Shown here: positions 6,900-15,720 of the stretch, piece by piece
How the letters are laid out: the number at the start of each line of letters is the position of its first letter
How positions within the stretch are numbered: position 1 is the stretch's first letter
Assembly: GCA_910586515.1 (NCBI GenBank)
Contig: CAJUGL010000055.1
Coordinates: 1-23,244, forward strand
Source of the DNA: an uncultured Acetatifactor sp.
GTDB taxonomy: Bacteria; Bacillota; Clostridia; Lachnospirales; Lachnospiraceae
Direction of reading: 5' to 3'
DNA: 23,244 bases
Notes under the pieces: generated by a model
What the model was told of the DNA's origin: nothing
Database searches by the model: none
The model's input: the letters and a program-made list of their open reading frames with translations, nothing else
Translations under genes and position numbers: made by a program

Positions 6900-9800
6900 A
6901 TGGAAACTTCTATAATAAAGAAAGCGGGAGAATTCCTGACAGAGAAGAGCAGGCGCAGATACTGGCAGGCAGGGATGGGGATTCTGGGGGCGGCAGTGAT
7001 AGCCGTCACGGCCTATGTTCTGTCCAAGCCGGCCCAGACCCTGGTTCGGGAGACCTACTGCGGGATGGAGGAGCATGAACACGGAGAGTCGTGCTACGAG
7101 TTGGTGCTTTCCTGCGGGATGGAGGAGACCGGAGAAGACGGAACACTGGAAAACGGGGGGGCTGTGAGCGAGGAAAATTCTTCCGGAGAGAGCGGGGAAA
7201 CCCCAGAGGAAGGGACTGTATCCGATGGTGAGGACAGCCGGACGGAAAGCGGAACCGGCGAAGGAGAGCAGCCTTCCGGGGAAAGCGCAGCTTCCGACGA
7301 AGAGGAGACGCCTGCCAGGGAAGAACATAAGCATGGAGACGAATGCTATACCCGGGAAATCTTTCTGGTGTGCGGCCAGGGAGATGTGCCTGTCCACAAG
7401 ATAGGGTGTTACGCGGGATATCAGGAGCTTACCTGCGGCCAGGAGGAGTCCGATACTCATATCCATACGGGAGAATGCTATGGGGTGGAGGAGCTGAGGG
7501 CACTGGTCTGCGGTCAGCAGGAAGGTCCGGAACACACCCATGTGCAGGAGGGGCAGGAGAGCTGTTACCTTGTGGTTGGGGCACAGAGAATGATCTGCGG
7601 CCAGGAGGAATCCGAGTCCCATACGCATACGGACAGCTGCTATGAACTGCTGACGGAGGGGGAATTCCTCTGTCGGGAGGAGAGCGGCCAAACTGTGGCG
7701 GAAGAACATATTCACACAGGAGAATGTTATACCATAACCCAAATACAGAACCTGATCTGCCAGAGGGCGGAAACGGAAGGGCATGCTCATGGGGATGAGT
7801 GCTATACCGTGACGGAGAATGATACGCTGATCTGCGGTCTGGAAGAATCCGCGGAACATGTTCATACAGACGGGTGCCATGAGATAACGGAAGAAAAGTC
7901 CCTGATTTGCGGGAAGGCAGAAGAGGAAGCCCATGTCCACGGTCAGGAATGCTATGAGACCGTTGAGGAAGAAAGCCTGATCTGCGCGCTCGGGGGAACG
8001 GAAACCCAGGAGGGGCAGGAAGGGAGCGGAGAGACAGAGGAAGCTCCGCAGGATTTCCACATCCACACTATGGCGTGCTGCCAGACCGTAACCAATCTCA
8101 GCTGCGGCAAAGAAGAATACATTCCGGAGGAAACCCCGGCGCCGGAAGAGGAAAATAAGGATGCCGAAGAGGGAGACGGCGGGGAGGAGGACGGCAGCTC
8201 CTCAGAAGAGGCGGCTTCCGGGGAAGAAAATCACAACTCCTCCGAAGGCGAAGTCTCCGGGGAAGAGGACAGCGAAGCTTCCGAAAGCGCGGCCTCCGAT
8301 TCCGAAGCTGCCGCCGCGGAGGAAGAGACGGAAACGCATATTCATACGGACGAGTGCTATGAAAAAGTATCCGTATGCGGGAAGGAAGAGCACGGCCACA
8401 GCGAGGACTGCTACAGAGAACGTTACTGCGGTCTGACGGCCCATATCCATGGCGAAAGCTGTCTGGACGATGAAGAAAACCTGATCTGCGTTCTGCCGGA
8501 GCATGCGCATCAGGAGAACTGCTTCCGTGAACCTCACTGCGGAATTACCGCCCATATCCATACGGAAGGGTGCGGGGATGAAACCGGCGAACTTGTCTGC
8601 GGAATGGAAGAGCATACCCATACGGACGATTGCTTTGAGGGAGAGCCCTTCTACTGCGGAAGTACGGCGCACAGCCACAGCGAAGAATGCAGCGACGCAG
8701 AGGGGAATATCATCTGCGGTCAGGCGGATTTTGTGGTTCACACGCACAATCAGGACTGTTACAATGCTCTGGGAAGACTGGCCTGTCCGCTGCCGGAGAT
8801 AAGGGAACATACCCACACGGCCGACTGCTTCGGTCAGGACGGAGAGAGCGCGGAACCTGTGTGCGGACTGACGGAAATAGAAGTACATGAGCACGGGGAA
8901 GAATGCCGGGATGAAGCCGGTGGGCTCATCTGCGGCAAGACGGAGATAAAGGTCCATATTCACAGCGGAGACTGTCATACGGAATTACAGGCTCCGGAGG
9001 AAAGCGAAGACGAAATGCCCGGCCAGGAGACGGAGGAGGCCGGAGAGGCGGATAACCGTCCTTTCTACTGTCAGTCCTCCGTTCATGCCCACGGAGAGGA
9101 TTGCCTGGACGAAAACGGGAATCGGGTGTGCGGAAAAGCCGATTTCGCGGCTCATGTCCATACCCGGGACTGCTATGACGGAGAGGGGACGCTGATCTGT
9201 CCTCTGCCGGAGAGAGAGGCCCATGTCCACGGCGCGGAGTGCTACGGAGAAACCAGCGAACAGCTGGAGGCGGAGCTGATCTGTGAGAAGGAGGAATTGA
9301 AGCTTCATACCCATACAGAGGAGTGCTATGACGAAAACGCCCTGTTAAGCTGCGGCAAAGAAGAGATTCAGGAGCATATACACAGCGAAGCCTGCCGAAC
9401 GGAATCCGGAGAGGCGGCCGGAACGGGAAGAGATATCACCTACTACTGCCTGGAGAACGTACATCAGCATACGCAGGAATGTTATGACCAGAACGGCGGT
9501 GTGATCTGCGGGGAGGCCGATTATGCGGCCCATACCCATACGGAGAAGTGCTACGGCGCGGAAGAGAAGCTGATCTGCCCGCTGCCGGAGGTGGAAGCCC
9601 ATGAGCACAGTGCGGAATGTTATCCGGAAGGAGCGGAAGAGCCTGCCTGCGGCGAAGAGGAAATACGGCTGCACAGCCATACGGAAAGCTGTCTGGACGA
9701 GAACGGCGCCCTGATCTGCGGGCTGCTGGAGGTGGCGGAGCATATCCACAGTGAGGACTGCGAAGTGTCCCATAAGCCTGTCACCCGGACTTACCAGGGA

Positions 9801-12800
9801 GAGAACTTTGTCGTCACCGCAGTTTACGGGCCGGAGGCCAACATTCCGGAAGAGGCAGAGCTGATTGCGGAGCAGATTACGGCGGAGAGCGACGGCGAGC
9901 ATTATGCGGAACGGCAGACTCAGTATCAGGAAGCTCTGGGAGACGACAAGGCTACCATGCGCGCCCTGCTGAAGATCGGATTCTATGTAAACGGTCAGGA
10001 GGTTGAGCCGGAGAGTCCGGTGACTGTCACGGTACAGTTCCTGAACGAGAACGGGCTGGCAGAAGGAAAGGCTGTCACGGTGATCCACTTTGCGGAAGAA
10101 GGCACGGAACTGCTGGAAGGCAGCAAGGTGGAGGACGGCAGCACTACCTTCGAGATGGACAGTTTCTCGGAGATCGCCGTAGGATATGGCGTGGAAAATG
10201 TGAAGGTGCCCCTGGATGAAACCATTGATTATGAAACGGATGCGTTTCACATTACCTTCCATATTAAAGGCGACGTGACAATGCCCATTGAGGAAAAAGC
10301 TGACGCAGACCCCGGGGAAGAAACCGATGGGGCTTTGGCAGACCCGGTGGAAGAGGCCGATACAGTTCCGGCAGACCCCGGGGAAGAAACCGATGGGACT
10401 CCGGCAGACTCCGGGGAAGAAACTGATGGGACTCCGGCAGACCCGGTGGAAGAGAACGGACTGCCGGAAGAGGACGGGGAAAGCGGTTCGGAGGAAGAAA
10501 GTCCGGAAGCCGGGCCTGAGGAAGGACGGCATATCACAGGGACGACGGAAGGAAATCTGTTCACTGCCCCGGTAGCGGCGGCAGAACTTGCAAAGGATTT
10601 CGTCTTCAAGGTGGAAGCCCTGGCGGAGGACTCTGAGGAATATGCCGCAGTGAAAGCCTATGGCGAGGAAGTGGGCGACGGCGGTGCGGAGCTTTTGGTT
10701 CAGGTATGGTCCTATTCGCTGAACTACGGAGATGCGGAAGTGGATTTATCGGACTGCAGGGTGACCGCAGAGTTTACGCCTACTCAGGAGCTGGTGGATG
10801 TGGCGAAGGAAGCCGCAGTCATGGCCATAGGAGAGATGCCGGGAATGGCTGACGGAACTCCGGACGGTCAGGAGGAAAACGGCAGCGCCGATACCGGGGA
10901 CAGCCAGGAGGGAACTGAGCCGGAAGGGGAGCAGGAAGCGGACCAGGCGGAGGACCCGGGGAGGCAGGACGGATTTGTCATCTCGGTTATGGGTCTGTCG
11001 GGAGATGCGGAAATCAATGGAATAGAAACAGCCACCATAAGCGAAGATTCCGTGGCGGAAGAGGTACAGCCCATCGTCATTGAGCTGGAGACAGGATATT
11101 TCGCCGCAAGGGCATCAGGACAGCCTAATCCCAAGTTTACGGTCCAGTATTATGCGAACCTGGAGAAGGTGGCCTACAATGATAATAGTTTAATGGAGAA
11201 TATTGCCGGTGGGTACACCAATGAACTTCCGGTTATTGATACGGATGGCGGAAAACTGCCAGGGAATGGGAAGGGAGCGGGTGTATCTCCCAATGAAAAT
11301 GAGATTCGGAAGCTGTACGTAGACCCAAATACCGGCAAGCTGAAAACCAAGACAGAGCTGACAAAGGTATATGAAACCAGGCCGTTTGAGTACCATAAGG
11401 CGCCTACGATCAATTATATCAATGCGCTGATTGAGAATTCCAGTTATGAACTGAAGAAAGTGTGGGTTCTGAAAGAGGGAAAACCGCAGGATAGTCAGGA
11501 TAGTATTGTAGAAAGTGACTGGGATATCTATGACTATGACGACAAGCTGCATTTTACAAATCGAGAGTTGTCAGGAGGCGTAGAAGACGGTCATACGTAT
11601 GTATATATTGCTGACAATGCTGTCATCAGACTGGTGTATGATACCACATCAAATGATAAAGACTTCGAAGCAGCGTTCTACGATTACGATATAGGCGACG
11701 GAAGGATTTACGCTGATTCGGCAAGTGCCCAGTCGGGCTCAGGCGGTAAACCCACATCAAACCAGGGTACAGGAACCTGGTACATGCGGACAGGGCAGCA
11801 GGGAATCAACAGTGCCGGGAATTACACAGGTTCCGGAGCGAAACTTGCCTTCGGAAACTCCAACTCAGGCTCAGGACTTCAGCATGAGAACTGGAGCGGC
11901 AATCTGCTGAATAAGAATAACAGTACTCAGGGCGGACACCCATCGGTTACAGGCAGCTATAAAGGCTGTACCTTCGGCTTGGCGGCAAGTCTCAAAGGGG
12001 GAAAGATACAATACGCTGCCGGTGTCATTGCGCCGAACCTGTTTAATGAAGGTGCAGCAGCAGGAAAAACAGCCTATAACGAGTTCTCGCTGAAGTTCAA
12101 CCGTGTAGGCGATACCCATACCTTAACTGCGGTCAACGGGGCTGGAACAAGCAACCTGGATTCCTTTAATCATCCGTCTCCCAATGACACTACAGTTCAT
12201 AATCATATTTGGACCAACAATTTCTGGCCTATGGACTATGCCGGATCCTTTGGAACGGACGGACATGACATGAAGTTCGGTGATTACGGCAGGCGGACGA
12301 AGAATAAATTCGCAGGTCAGGCAGGAAGCGGCGGAGGAGGCGCAACTGCAACAGGAGATTTTCCCTGGAGTGATGACGGTCAGGACCACAACAGTTACTT
12401 CGGTATGCATTACAAGGTGCAGTTTGAACTGGTTGCGGATTATGTAGGTCCATTGGAGTATTACTTCTTCGGGGACGACGATATGTGGGTTTTCCTTGGA
12501 GACGGGGACGGCAACGGACGCCTGGTCTGTGATATCGGCGGCGTGCACTCGTCTGTGGGAGAGTATCTGAACCTCTGGGATTATATAGACAAGGAGGAGG
12601 AAAAGATACATCGGCATGACGATAAGACGTGCTATGCAAATGGAAGACAAGAACCTCCGACTTGCGGATGGGTGGACAGCAAAAAATTCACGCTGAACTT
12701 CTTCTACACAGAGCGCGGAGAGTCCGGTTCTACCTGCTGGATGCAGTTTACCCTGCCTTCCGTATCCTCTCTGACGCCGGAGACCACAGATGATGATTTC

Positions 12801-13493
12801 GGACATCTGGAAGTCCGCAAGACAGTTAAGGTAATTGCCGACGGAAAGGAGTATTCACCAGAAGAGCTTTTTGCGGGTAAGGAACAGCTGGAATTTTTTG
12901 CGAAAAAAGAGTTTACATTTAAGCTTACGCTTCAGGGGCCAAGTGGCAGTACATTGAAAGATGATTACGCCTATCTCAAATATGATAAGGACGGAAATCC
13001 CATGACTGACGGCAGCGGCATTCTTGCCTGGGAAACCATTGCGAACGGCGAGGAATTTACGCTGAAGAACGGAGAATATATCCGTATACAGTTCTTGCCT
13101 GTAGGGACTAAGTACACGATATTGGAAAAAGACGGTACGGAAATTCAGGGTGTCGTATACAGCGGAACGGAGGTAGAAGGGGATTTCGATAAGCCCGTGA
13201 ACAATGCGTCGGAAGATGGTAATACGTCTGAGGACAATGCGTTGGAGGGGGATGGTAATACACCTAGGGACAATGAACTGGAGGTACAAGGTACTGTACC
13301 AAAGAATGATACACATAAAGTTGAGTATATCAATAGATACTCCATGTTTAAACTTCCCGAAACCGGCGGTTCCGGTACAACTTTATATACAATGGCAGGC
13401 GGCATAATTGTTTTGCTTGGTGGCGCAGGCCTGATGTATAGAAAAAAATTCAGAGAAAGGAGGGGTGAGGGGGATATATCCTCTGGAATCTGA
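6900..13493 (+). CDS. Giant LPETG adhesin/tip pilin with Cys-His repeats and fibro-slime domain
   Basis: A 2197-aa secreted, sortase-anchored protein, probably the tip or adhesive subunit of the pilus. The start at 6900 has AAGGAGG 8 nt upstream. Order: long basic n-region and hydrophobic signal (about 1-50); Cys/His repeats 1-11 (about 57-400) interrupted by an acidic Ser/Gly/Glu spacer (about 76-141); a second acidic spacer (about 411-478); repeats 12-32 (about 479-955); a beta-type domain seen in clostridial LPxTG proteins (about 963-1101); 11-residue ADPGEETDGTP-type repeats (about 1136-1187); further beta-rich segments; a fibro-slime/PA14-like domain with FFGDDDMWVF (about 1855) and CDIGGVH, then the YTERG motif (about 1936); a Cna-like domain (about 1968-2085); LPETG at 2152-2156, a transmembrane helix and a basic tail. 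Fibro-slime and LPxTG are recognised families. I know no named family for the H-x-H-x3-C repeats. Metal binding is inference. Confidence 0.9.
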   Translation: METSIIKKAGEFLTEKSRRRYWQAGMGILGAAVIAVTAYVLSKPAQTLVRETYCGMEEHEHGESCYELVLSCGMEETGEDGTLENGGAVSEENSSGESGETPEEGTVSDGEDSRTESGTGEGEQPSGESAASDEEETPAREEHKHGDECYTREIFLVCGQGDVPVHKIGCYAGYQELTCGQEESDTHIHTGECYGVEELRALVCGQQEGPEHTHVQEGQESCYLVVGAQRMICGQEESESHTHTDSCYELLTEGEFLCREESGQTVAEEHIHTGECYTITQIQNLICQRAETEGHAHGDECYTVTENDTLICGLEESAEHVHTDGCHEITEEKSLICGKAEEEAHVHGQECYETVEEESLICALGGTETQEGQEGSGETEEAPQDFHIHTMACCQTVTNLSCGKEEYIPEETPAPEEENKDAEEGDGGEEDGSSSEEAASGEENHNSSEGEVSGEEDSEASESAASDSEAAAAEEETETHIHTDECYEKVSVCGKEEHGHSEDCYRERYCGLTAHIHGESCLDDEENLICVLPEHAHQENCFREPHCGITAHIHTEGCGDETGELVCGMEEHTHTDDCFEGEPFYCGSTAHSHSEECSDAEGNIICGQADFVVHTHNQDCYNALGRLACPLPEIREHTHTADCFGQDGESAEPVCGLTEIEVHEHGEECRDEAGGLICGKTEIKVHIHSGDCHTELQAPEESEDEMPGQETEEAGEADNRPFYCQSSVHAHGEDCLDENGNRVCGKADFAAHVHTRDCYDGEGTLICPLPEREAHVHGAECYGETSEQLEAELICEKEELKLHTHTEECYDENALLSCGKEEIQEHIHSEACRTESGEAAGTGRDITYYCLENVHQHTQECYDQNGGVICGEADYAAHTHTEKCYGAEEKLICPLPEVEAHEHSAECYPEGAEEPACGEEEIRLHSHTESCLDENGALICGLLEVAEHIHSEDCEVSHKPVTRTYQGENFVVTAVYGPEANIPEEAELIAEQITAESDGEHYAERQTQYQEALGDDKATMRALLKIGFYVNGQEVEPESPVTVTVQFLNENGLAEGKAVTVIHFAEEGTELLEGSKVEDGSTTFEMDSFSEIAVGYGVENVKVPLDETIDYETDAFHITFHIKGDVTMPIEEKADADPGEETDGALADPVEEADTVPADPGEETDGTPADSGEETDGTPADPVEENGLPEEDGESGSEEESPEAGPEEGRHITGTTEGNLFTAPVAAAELAKDFVFKVEALAEDSEEYAAVKAYGEEVGDGGAELLVQVWSYSLNYGDAEVDLSDCRVTAEFTPTQELVDVAKEAAVMAIGEMPGMADGTPDGQEENGSADTGDSQEGTEPEGEQEADQAEDPGRQDGFVISVMGLSGDAEINGIETATISEDSVAEEVQPIVIELETGYFAARASGQPNPKFTVQYYANLEKVAYNDNSLMENIAGGYTNELPVIDTDGGKLPGNGKGAGVSPNENEIRKLYVDPNTGKLKTKTELTKVYETRPFEYHKAPTINYINALIENSSYELKKVWVLKEGKPQDSQDSIVESDWDIYDYDDKLHFTNRELSGGVEDGHTYVYIADNAVIRLVYDTTSNDKDFEAAFYDYDIGDGRIYADSASAQSGSGGKPTSNQGTGTWYMRTGQQGINSAGNYTGSGAKLAFGNSNSGSGLQHENWSGNLLNKNNSTQGGHPSVTGSYKGCTFGLAASLKGGKIQYAAGVIAPNLFNEGAAAGKTAYNEFSLKFNRVGDTHTLTAVNGAGTSNLDSFNHPSPNDTTVHNHIWTNNFWPMDYAGSFGTDGHDMKFGDYGRRTKNKFAGQAGSGGGGATATGDFPWSDDGQDHNSYFGMHYKVQFELVADYVGPLEYYFFGDDDMWVFLGDGDGNGRLVCDIGGVHSSVGEYLNLWDYIDKEEEKIHRHDDKTCYANGRQEPPTCGWVDSKKFTLNFFYTERGESGSTCWMQFTLPSVSSLTPETTDDDFGHLEVRKTVKVIADGKEYSPEELFAGKEQLEFFAKKEFTFKLTLQGPSGSTLKDDYAYLKYDKDGNPMTDGSGILAWETIANGEEFTLKNGEYIRIQFLPVGTKYTILEKDGTEIQGVVYSGTEVEGDFDKPVNNASEDGNTSEDNALEGDGNTPRDNELEVQGTVPKNDTHKVEYINRYSMFKLPETGGSGTTLYTMAGGIIVLLGGAGLMYRKKFRERRGEGDISSGI
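7068..9777 (+). repeat. About 32 H-x-H-x3-C...C protein repeats in the adhesin
   Basis: Each unit of roughly 15-45 residues reads H-x-H-(T/G/S)-x-x-C-(Y/F/L), a 5-20 residue variable part, then (I/V)CG or CPLPE. I counted about 32; one (VHKIGC) is degenerate and the last lacks the second Cys. Codons and spacers vary, so the array is old rather than a recent DNA amplification. Confidence 0.85.
8649..9777 (+). repeat. Three-copy, five-unit super-repeat within the Cys/His array
   Basis: Copies begin at FYCGSTAH (8649), FYCQSSVH (9063) and YYCLENVH (9441), 138 and 126 residues apart. Each has the same order of units: YC-x3-H-x-H...CG-x-AD, then HTH...CPLPE, then HxHxxxC, then a CGK/CGL-type unit, then a terminal HIHS-x2-C unit. 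The order is too regular to be chance and implies duplication of a whole block. Confidence 0.8.
10305..10460 (+). repeat. 33-bp (11-residue) tandem repeat in the adhesin linker
   Basis: Four full and one partial unit, starting at 10305, 10338, 10371, 10404 and 10437, encoding variants of ADPGEETDGTP and ADPVEEADTVP. Units 3 and 4 are nearly identical in DNA. The acidic Pro/Thr linker is likely length-variable between strains through slippage. Confidence 0.85.
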
Positions 13494-13513
13494 AAGAAAG
13501 GAAAAAAGGAATT

Positions 13514-13529
13514 GCGGGAATTTACCCGC
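13514..13529 (+). other. Intercistronic hairpin before the pilin gene
   Basis: GCGGG (13514-13518) and CCCGC (13525-13529) with a 6-nt loop, in the 82-nt gap between adhesin and pilin. No T-tract follows. It could act as an mRNA-stability element or attenuator favouring pilin over adhesin. Confidence 0.45.
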
Positions 13530-13575
13530 GTAGCTTCAGCAACAAACAAATTTAAAAGAAAAGGAGAGAAAACGT

Positions 13576-15585
13576 ATGAAGCGAGTGAAAAGAATAGTCA
13601 GCATATTGCTGGCCGCAGTATTGGTTCTGGGAATGAGCGTTACTGCATTTGCGGCAGATACACTGACGCACACCATTACGGTTCAGCAGAATAGTGATGA
13701 TAAGACTAAGCATACTTATGAGGCTTACCAGATATTTAAAGGTGATTTGGTGGAAACCGATGGAAATAAGGTGCTTTCAAACATCGAGTGGGGTAGTGGT
13801 GTAGATGGGAGTAAGTTATTAGAGGCATTGAAAGGCGAGACAGCCTTTAATGATGAGGAAAATAATAATGCGTTTAAAGATTGTGAGACAGCAGCTCAGG
13901 TGGCAAAGGTTCTGTCAGACCGTGAATTGTTCCAAAGCAGCAGTGTAGATAATACTACTTTAACAGATACATTTGCTAAGTTGGTAGAAGCTAATCTGTC
14001 TACGACAGTTGCAGGAAGCGCGACAACCAAGACAAACGAGGACGGTGAAATTGTTGAGACAGGTAATGTTGAAATCGAAGTAACAGGTTCCGGCTATTAC
14101 CTGGTCAAGGATAAAGATAAGTCTGTTGCTGGGGATGGCGCATACACCAGATTTATGCTGCAGGTAGTGGGTGATGCCACTGCTGTCGTAAAGTCAGAAG
14201 TTCCTACCGGCGATAAAAAAGTATTCTATTACGGCAAAGATGCGTATGAGAATGGTGGCGAGTATGATCCGACCGATAATAAAAACCTGGCAGAATCCAA
14301 TAATGCGGGCCTTGGTGATCATGTATCATTCCAGATAACAAGCAAGGTTCCGAATTATACGGGATATGATTACTATTACTTCATTATGAACGATACAATG
14401 GCTGAAGGATTAACTTTTGACGGGGCAGGCACGGTAAGCGTTACTATCGGAAATGCAACATTAACCGGTGGCGTGGTTGGTGCTGAGGGACCTGCTCCTG
14501 CAAATGCTGATTACTATGTATACCCGGTAGAAGGGAATGAGGAGCATGCATTCCGGATTGCCTTTACTGACATAATGAAGTATGAGATTGGTGCTCAGAT
14601 TACCGTTAGATATTCGGCGACAATAAATGAGAATGCTATCATCGGTTCGTCAGGAAATGAGAACTCATGGTCATTGGATTATTCAAAGGATCCCAATGAA
14701 GAGTATGAGGGAACAAAGGATGAGAATAAGCCGGGATTACCTTTGAATGAGGAGAATACCGTTTTAGGTCAGACGCCGGAAGAAAAAACCCTGACTTATC
14801 TCACCCAGTTAGATATTATGAAGTATGCTAATGAAGCCGTTGAGAAAAATTTACTTCCAGGCGCTGAATTTACTCTGACAGGAACGTCTCATCAGGTAGT
14901 ACTCAATACAGTTGAATACTTCAGCAAAGCTGACAATGGTACGTTCTGGAAATTGCTGGATGGTACGTATACAGAAAAAGCGCCGATATTGGATACGTAC
15001 AGAGAGAATGGGAGAGGTGATGAAAATACCACAGAAGGTTATTTGTACGATGAATCCAGAGGTGTTTATTATGTACCCCAGAATGTGAAGGATTATAATG
15101 GAAAGACATTGTATACACGGGTAGAGGGGACCGAAAGCTTATATGCTGATACAACAGTGAAATATGTGAAAACGACAGCTACCGAGACGACGCTTGTTCC
15201 TACGGATGTCTCCATTAAGCTGACCACTGGAAGAGACGGCAAAATTTCCTTTAAGGGTCTTGGAGAGGGTATCTATACATTAACCGAGACTGTTACCCCG
15301 GCTGGTTACAATACAATTGATCCTATTCAGATTGTGATTACATTTGATGGACCGGATTCGGTGAATGACGGAACTGAAACTTGTACATGGACGATGACAT
15401 GGAATGGTGTAGCGGTGGATAGTTCTAATGGAGTCTTCTCACAGAATGTTATCAACAATGGCGGTTCCCTCCTTCCTTCCACCGGTGGTATCGGTACCAC
15501 AATCTTCTATGTAGTGGGCGGTATTCTGGTATTGGCGGCAGTCGTTCTGCTGGTAACCAAGAAGCGCATGAGCGCAGAGAAGTAA
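13576..15585 (+). CDS. LPSTG major pilin (SpaA/FimA-type isopeptide-forming backbone subunit)
   Basis: A 669-aa pilus shaft protein. The signal peptide MKRVKRIVSILLAAVLVLG... is cleaved near AFA-AD (about residue 26). Three beta-domains follow: an N-terminal pilin domain opening with YEAYQIFKG (about 27-210); a middle D2 isopeptide-type domain (about 211-400, LGDHVSFQITSKVPNYTGY); and a C-terminal SpaA/Cna-type domain (about 410-600) with the E-box GIYTLTETVTPAGY (about 564-577), whose Glu supports an intramolecular isopeptide bond. LPSTG is at 633-637, followed by a hydrophobic helix and KKRMSAEK. The Lys in VVKSEVPTGDKK, at the D1/D2 junction, is a candidate for the intersubunit bond, by analogy with related pilins. 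The start has AAGGAG about 9 nt upstream. Codon use is visibly AT-richer than in downstream genes. Polymerisation by the next gene's sortase is inferred. Confidence 0.92.
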   Translation: MKRVKRIVSILLAAVLVLGMSVTAFAADTLTHTITVQQNSDDKTKHTYEAYQIFKGDLVETDGNKVLSNIEWGSGVDGSKLLEALKGETAFNDEENNNAFKDCETAAQVAKVLSDRELFQSSSVDNTTLTDTFAKLVEANLSTTVAGSATTKTNEDGEIVETGNVEIEVTGSGYYLVKDKDKSVAGDGAYTRFMLQVVGDATAVVKSEVPTGDKKVFYYGKDAYENGGEYDPTDNKNLAESNNAGLGDHVSFQITSKVPNYTGYDYYYFIMNDTMAEGLTFDGAGTVSVTIGNATLTGGVVGAEGPAPANADYYVYPVEGNEEHAFRIAFTDIMKYEIGAQITVRYSATINENAIIGSSGNENSWSLDYSKDPNEEYEGTKDENKPGLPLNEENTVLGQTPEEKTLTYLTQLDIMKYANEAVEKNLLPGAEFTLTGTSHQVVLNTVEYFSKADNGTFWKLLDGTYTEKAPILDTYRENGRGDENTTEGYLYDESRGVYYVPQNVKDYNGKTLYTRVEGTESLYADTTVKYVKTTATETTLVPTDVSIKLTTGRDGKISFKGLGEGIYTLTETVTPAGYNTIDPIQIVITFDGPDSVNDGTETCTWTMTWNGVAVDSSNGVFSQNVINNGGSLLPSTGGIGTTIFYVVGGILVLAAVVLLVTKKRMSAEK

Positions 15586-15675
15586 GAACCGGTGAAATGC
15601 AGCAGGAAATGCTGATACGGTAAAACGCAATAAATGAAACTGAAAATGACTGTGTCCAAAGCGGAAAGCTTTCAA

Positions 15676-15696
15676 GTCGGGGGCGCGTCCCCCGAC
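15676..15696 (+). other. Strong intercistronic hairpin between pilin and sortase
   Basis: GTCGGGGG (15676-15683) and CCCCCGAC (15689-15696) form a perfect 8-bp GC-rich stem with the loop CGCGT. No T-tract follows and the sortase ribosome binding site begins about 10 nt downstream. Likely an RNA-stability or partial-stop element that keeps sortase expression below pilin expression. Confidence 0.65.
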
Positions 15697-15720
15697 GGAC
15701 AACAGCAAGGAGAACCCTGC

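Noticed and set aside
6528..8066. Long minus-strand open frame opposite the adhesin start
   Set aside because: It mirrors the biased, Cys/His-rich codons of the adhesin, has no ribosome binding site, and its product reads as low-complexity hydrophobic shadow sequence. The other long opposite-strand frames at 8202-8978, 9345-10532 and 12123-12806 are rejected for the same reason.
7068..9777. Cys/His repeats as multiheme cytochrome or DNA-binding zinc fingers
   Set aside because: No CxxCH heme motifs, and the order H-x-H-x3-C...C with variable spacing fits no classic zinc finger. The protein is exported and wall-anchored.
7068..9777. CRISPR-like array
   Set aside because: The periodicity is at protein level with variable unit length and diverged DNA; there are no identical DNA repeats with unique spacers.
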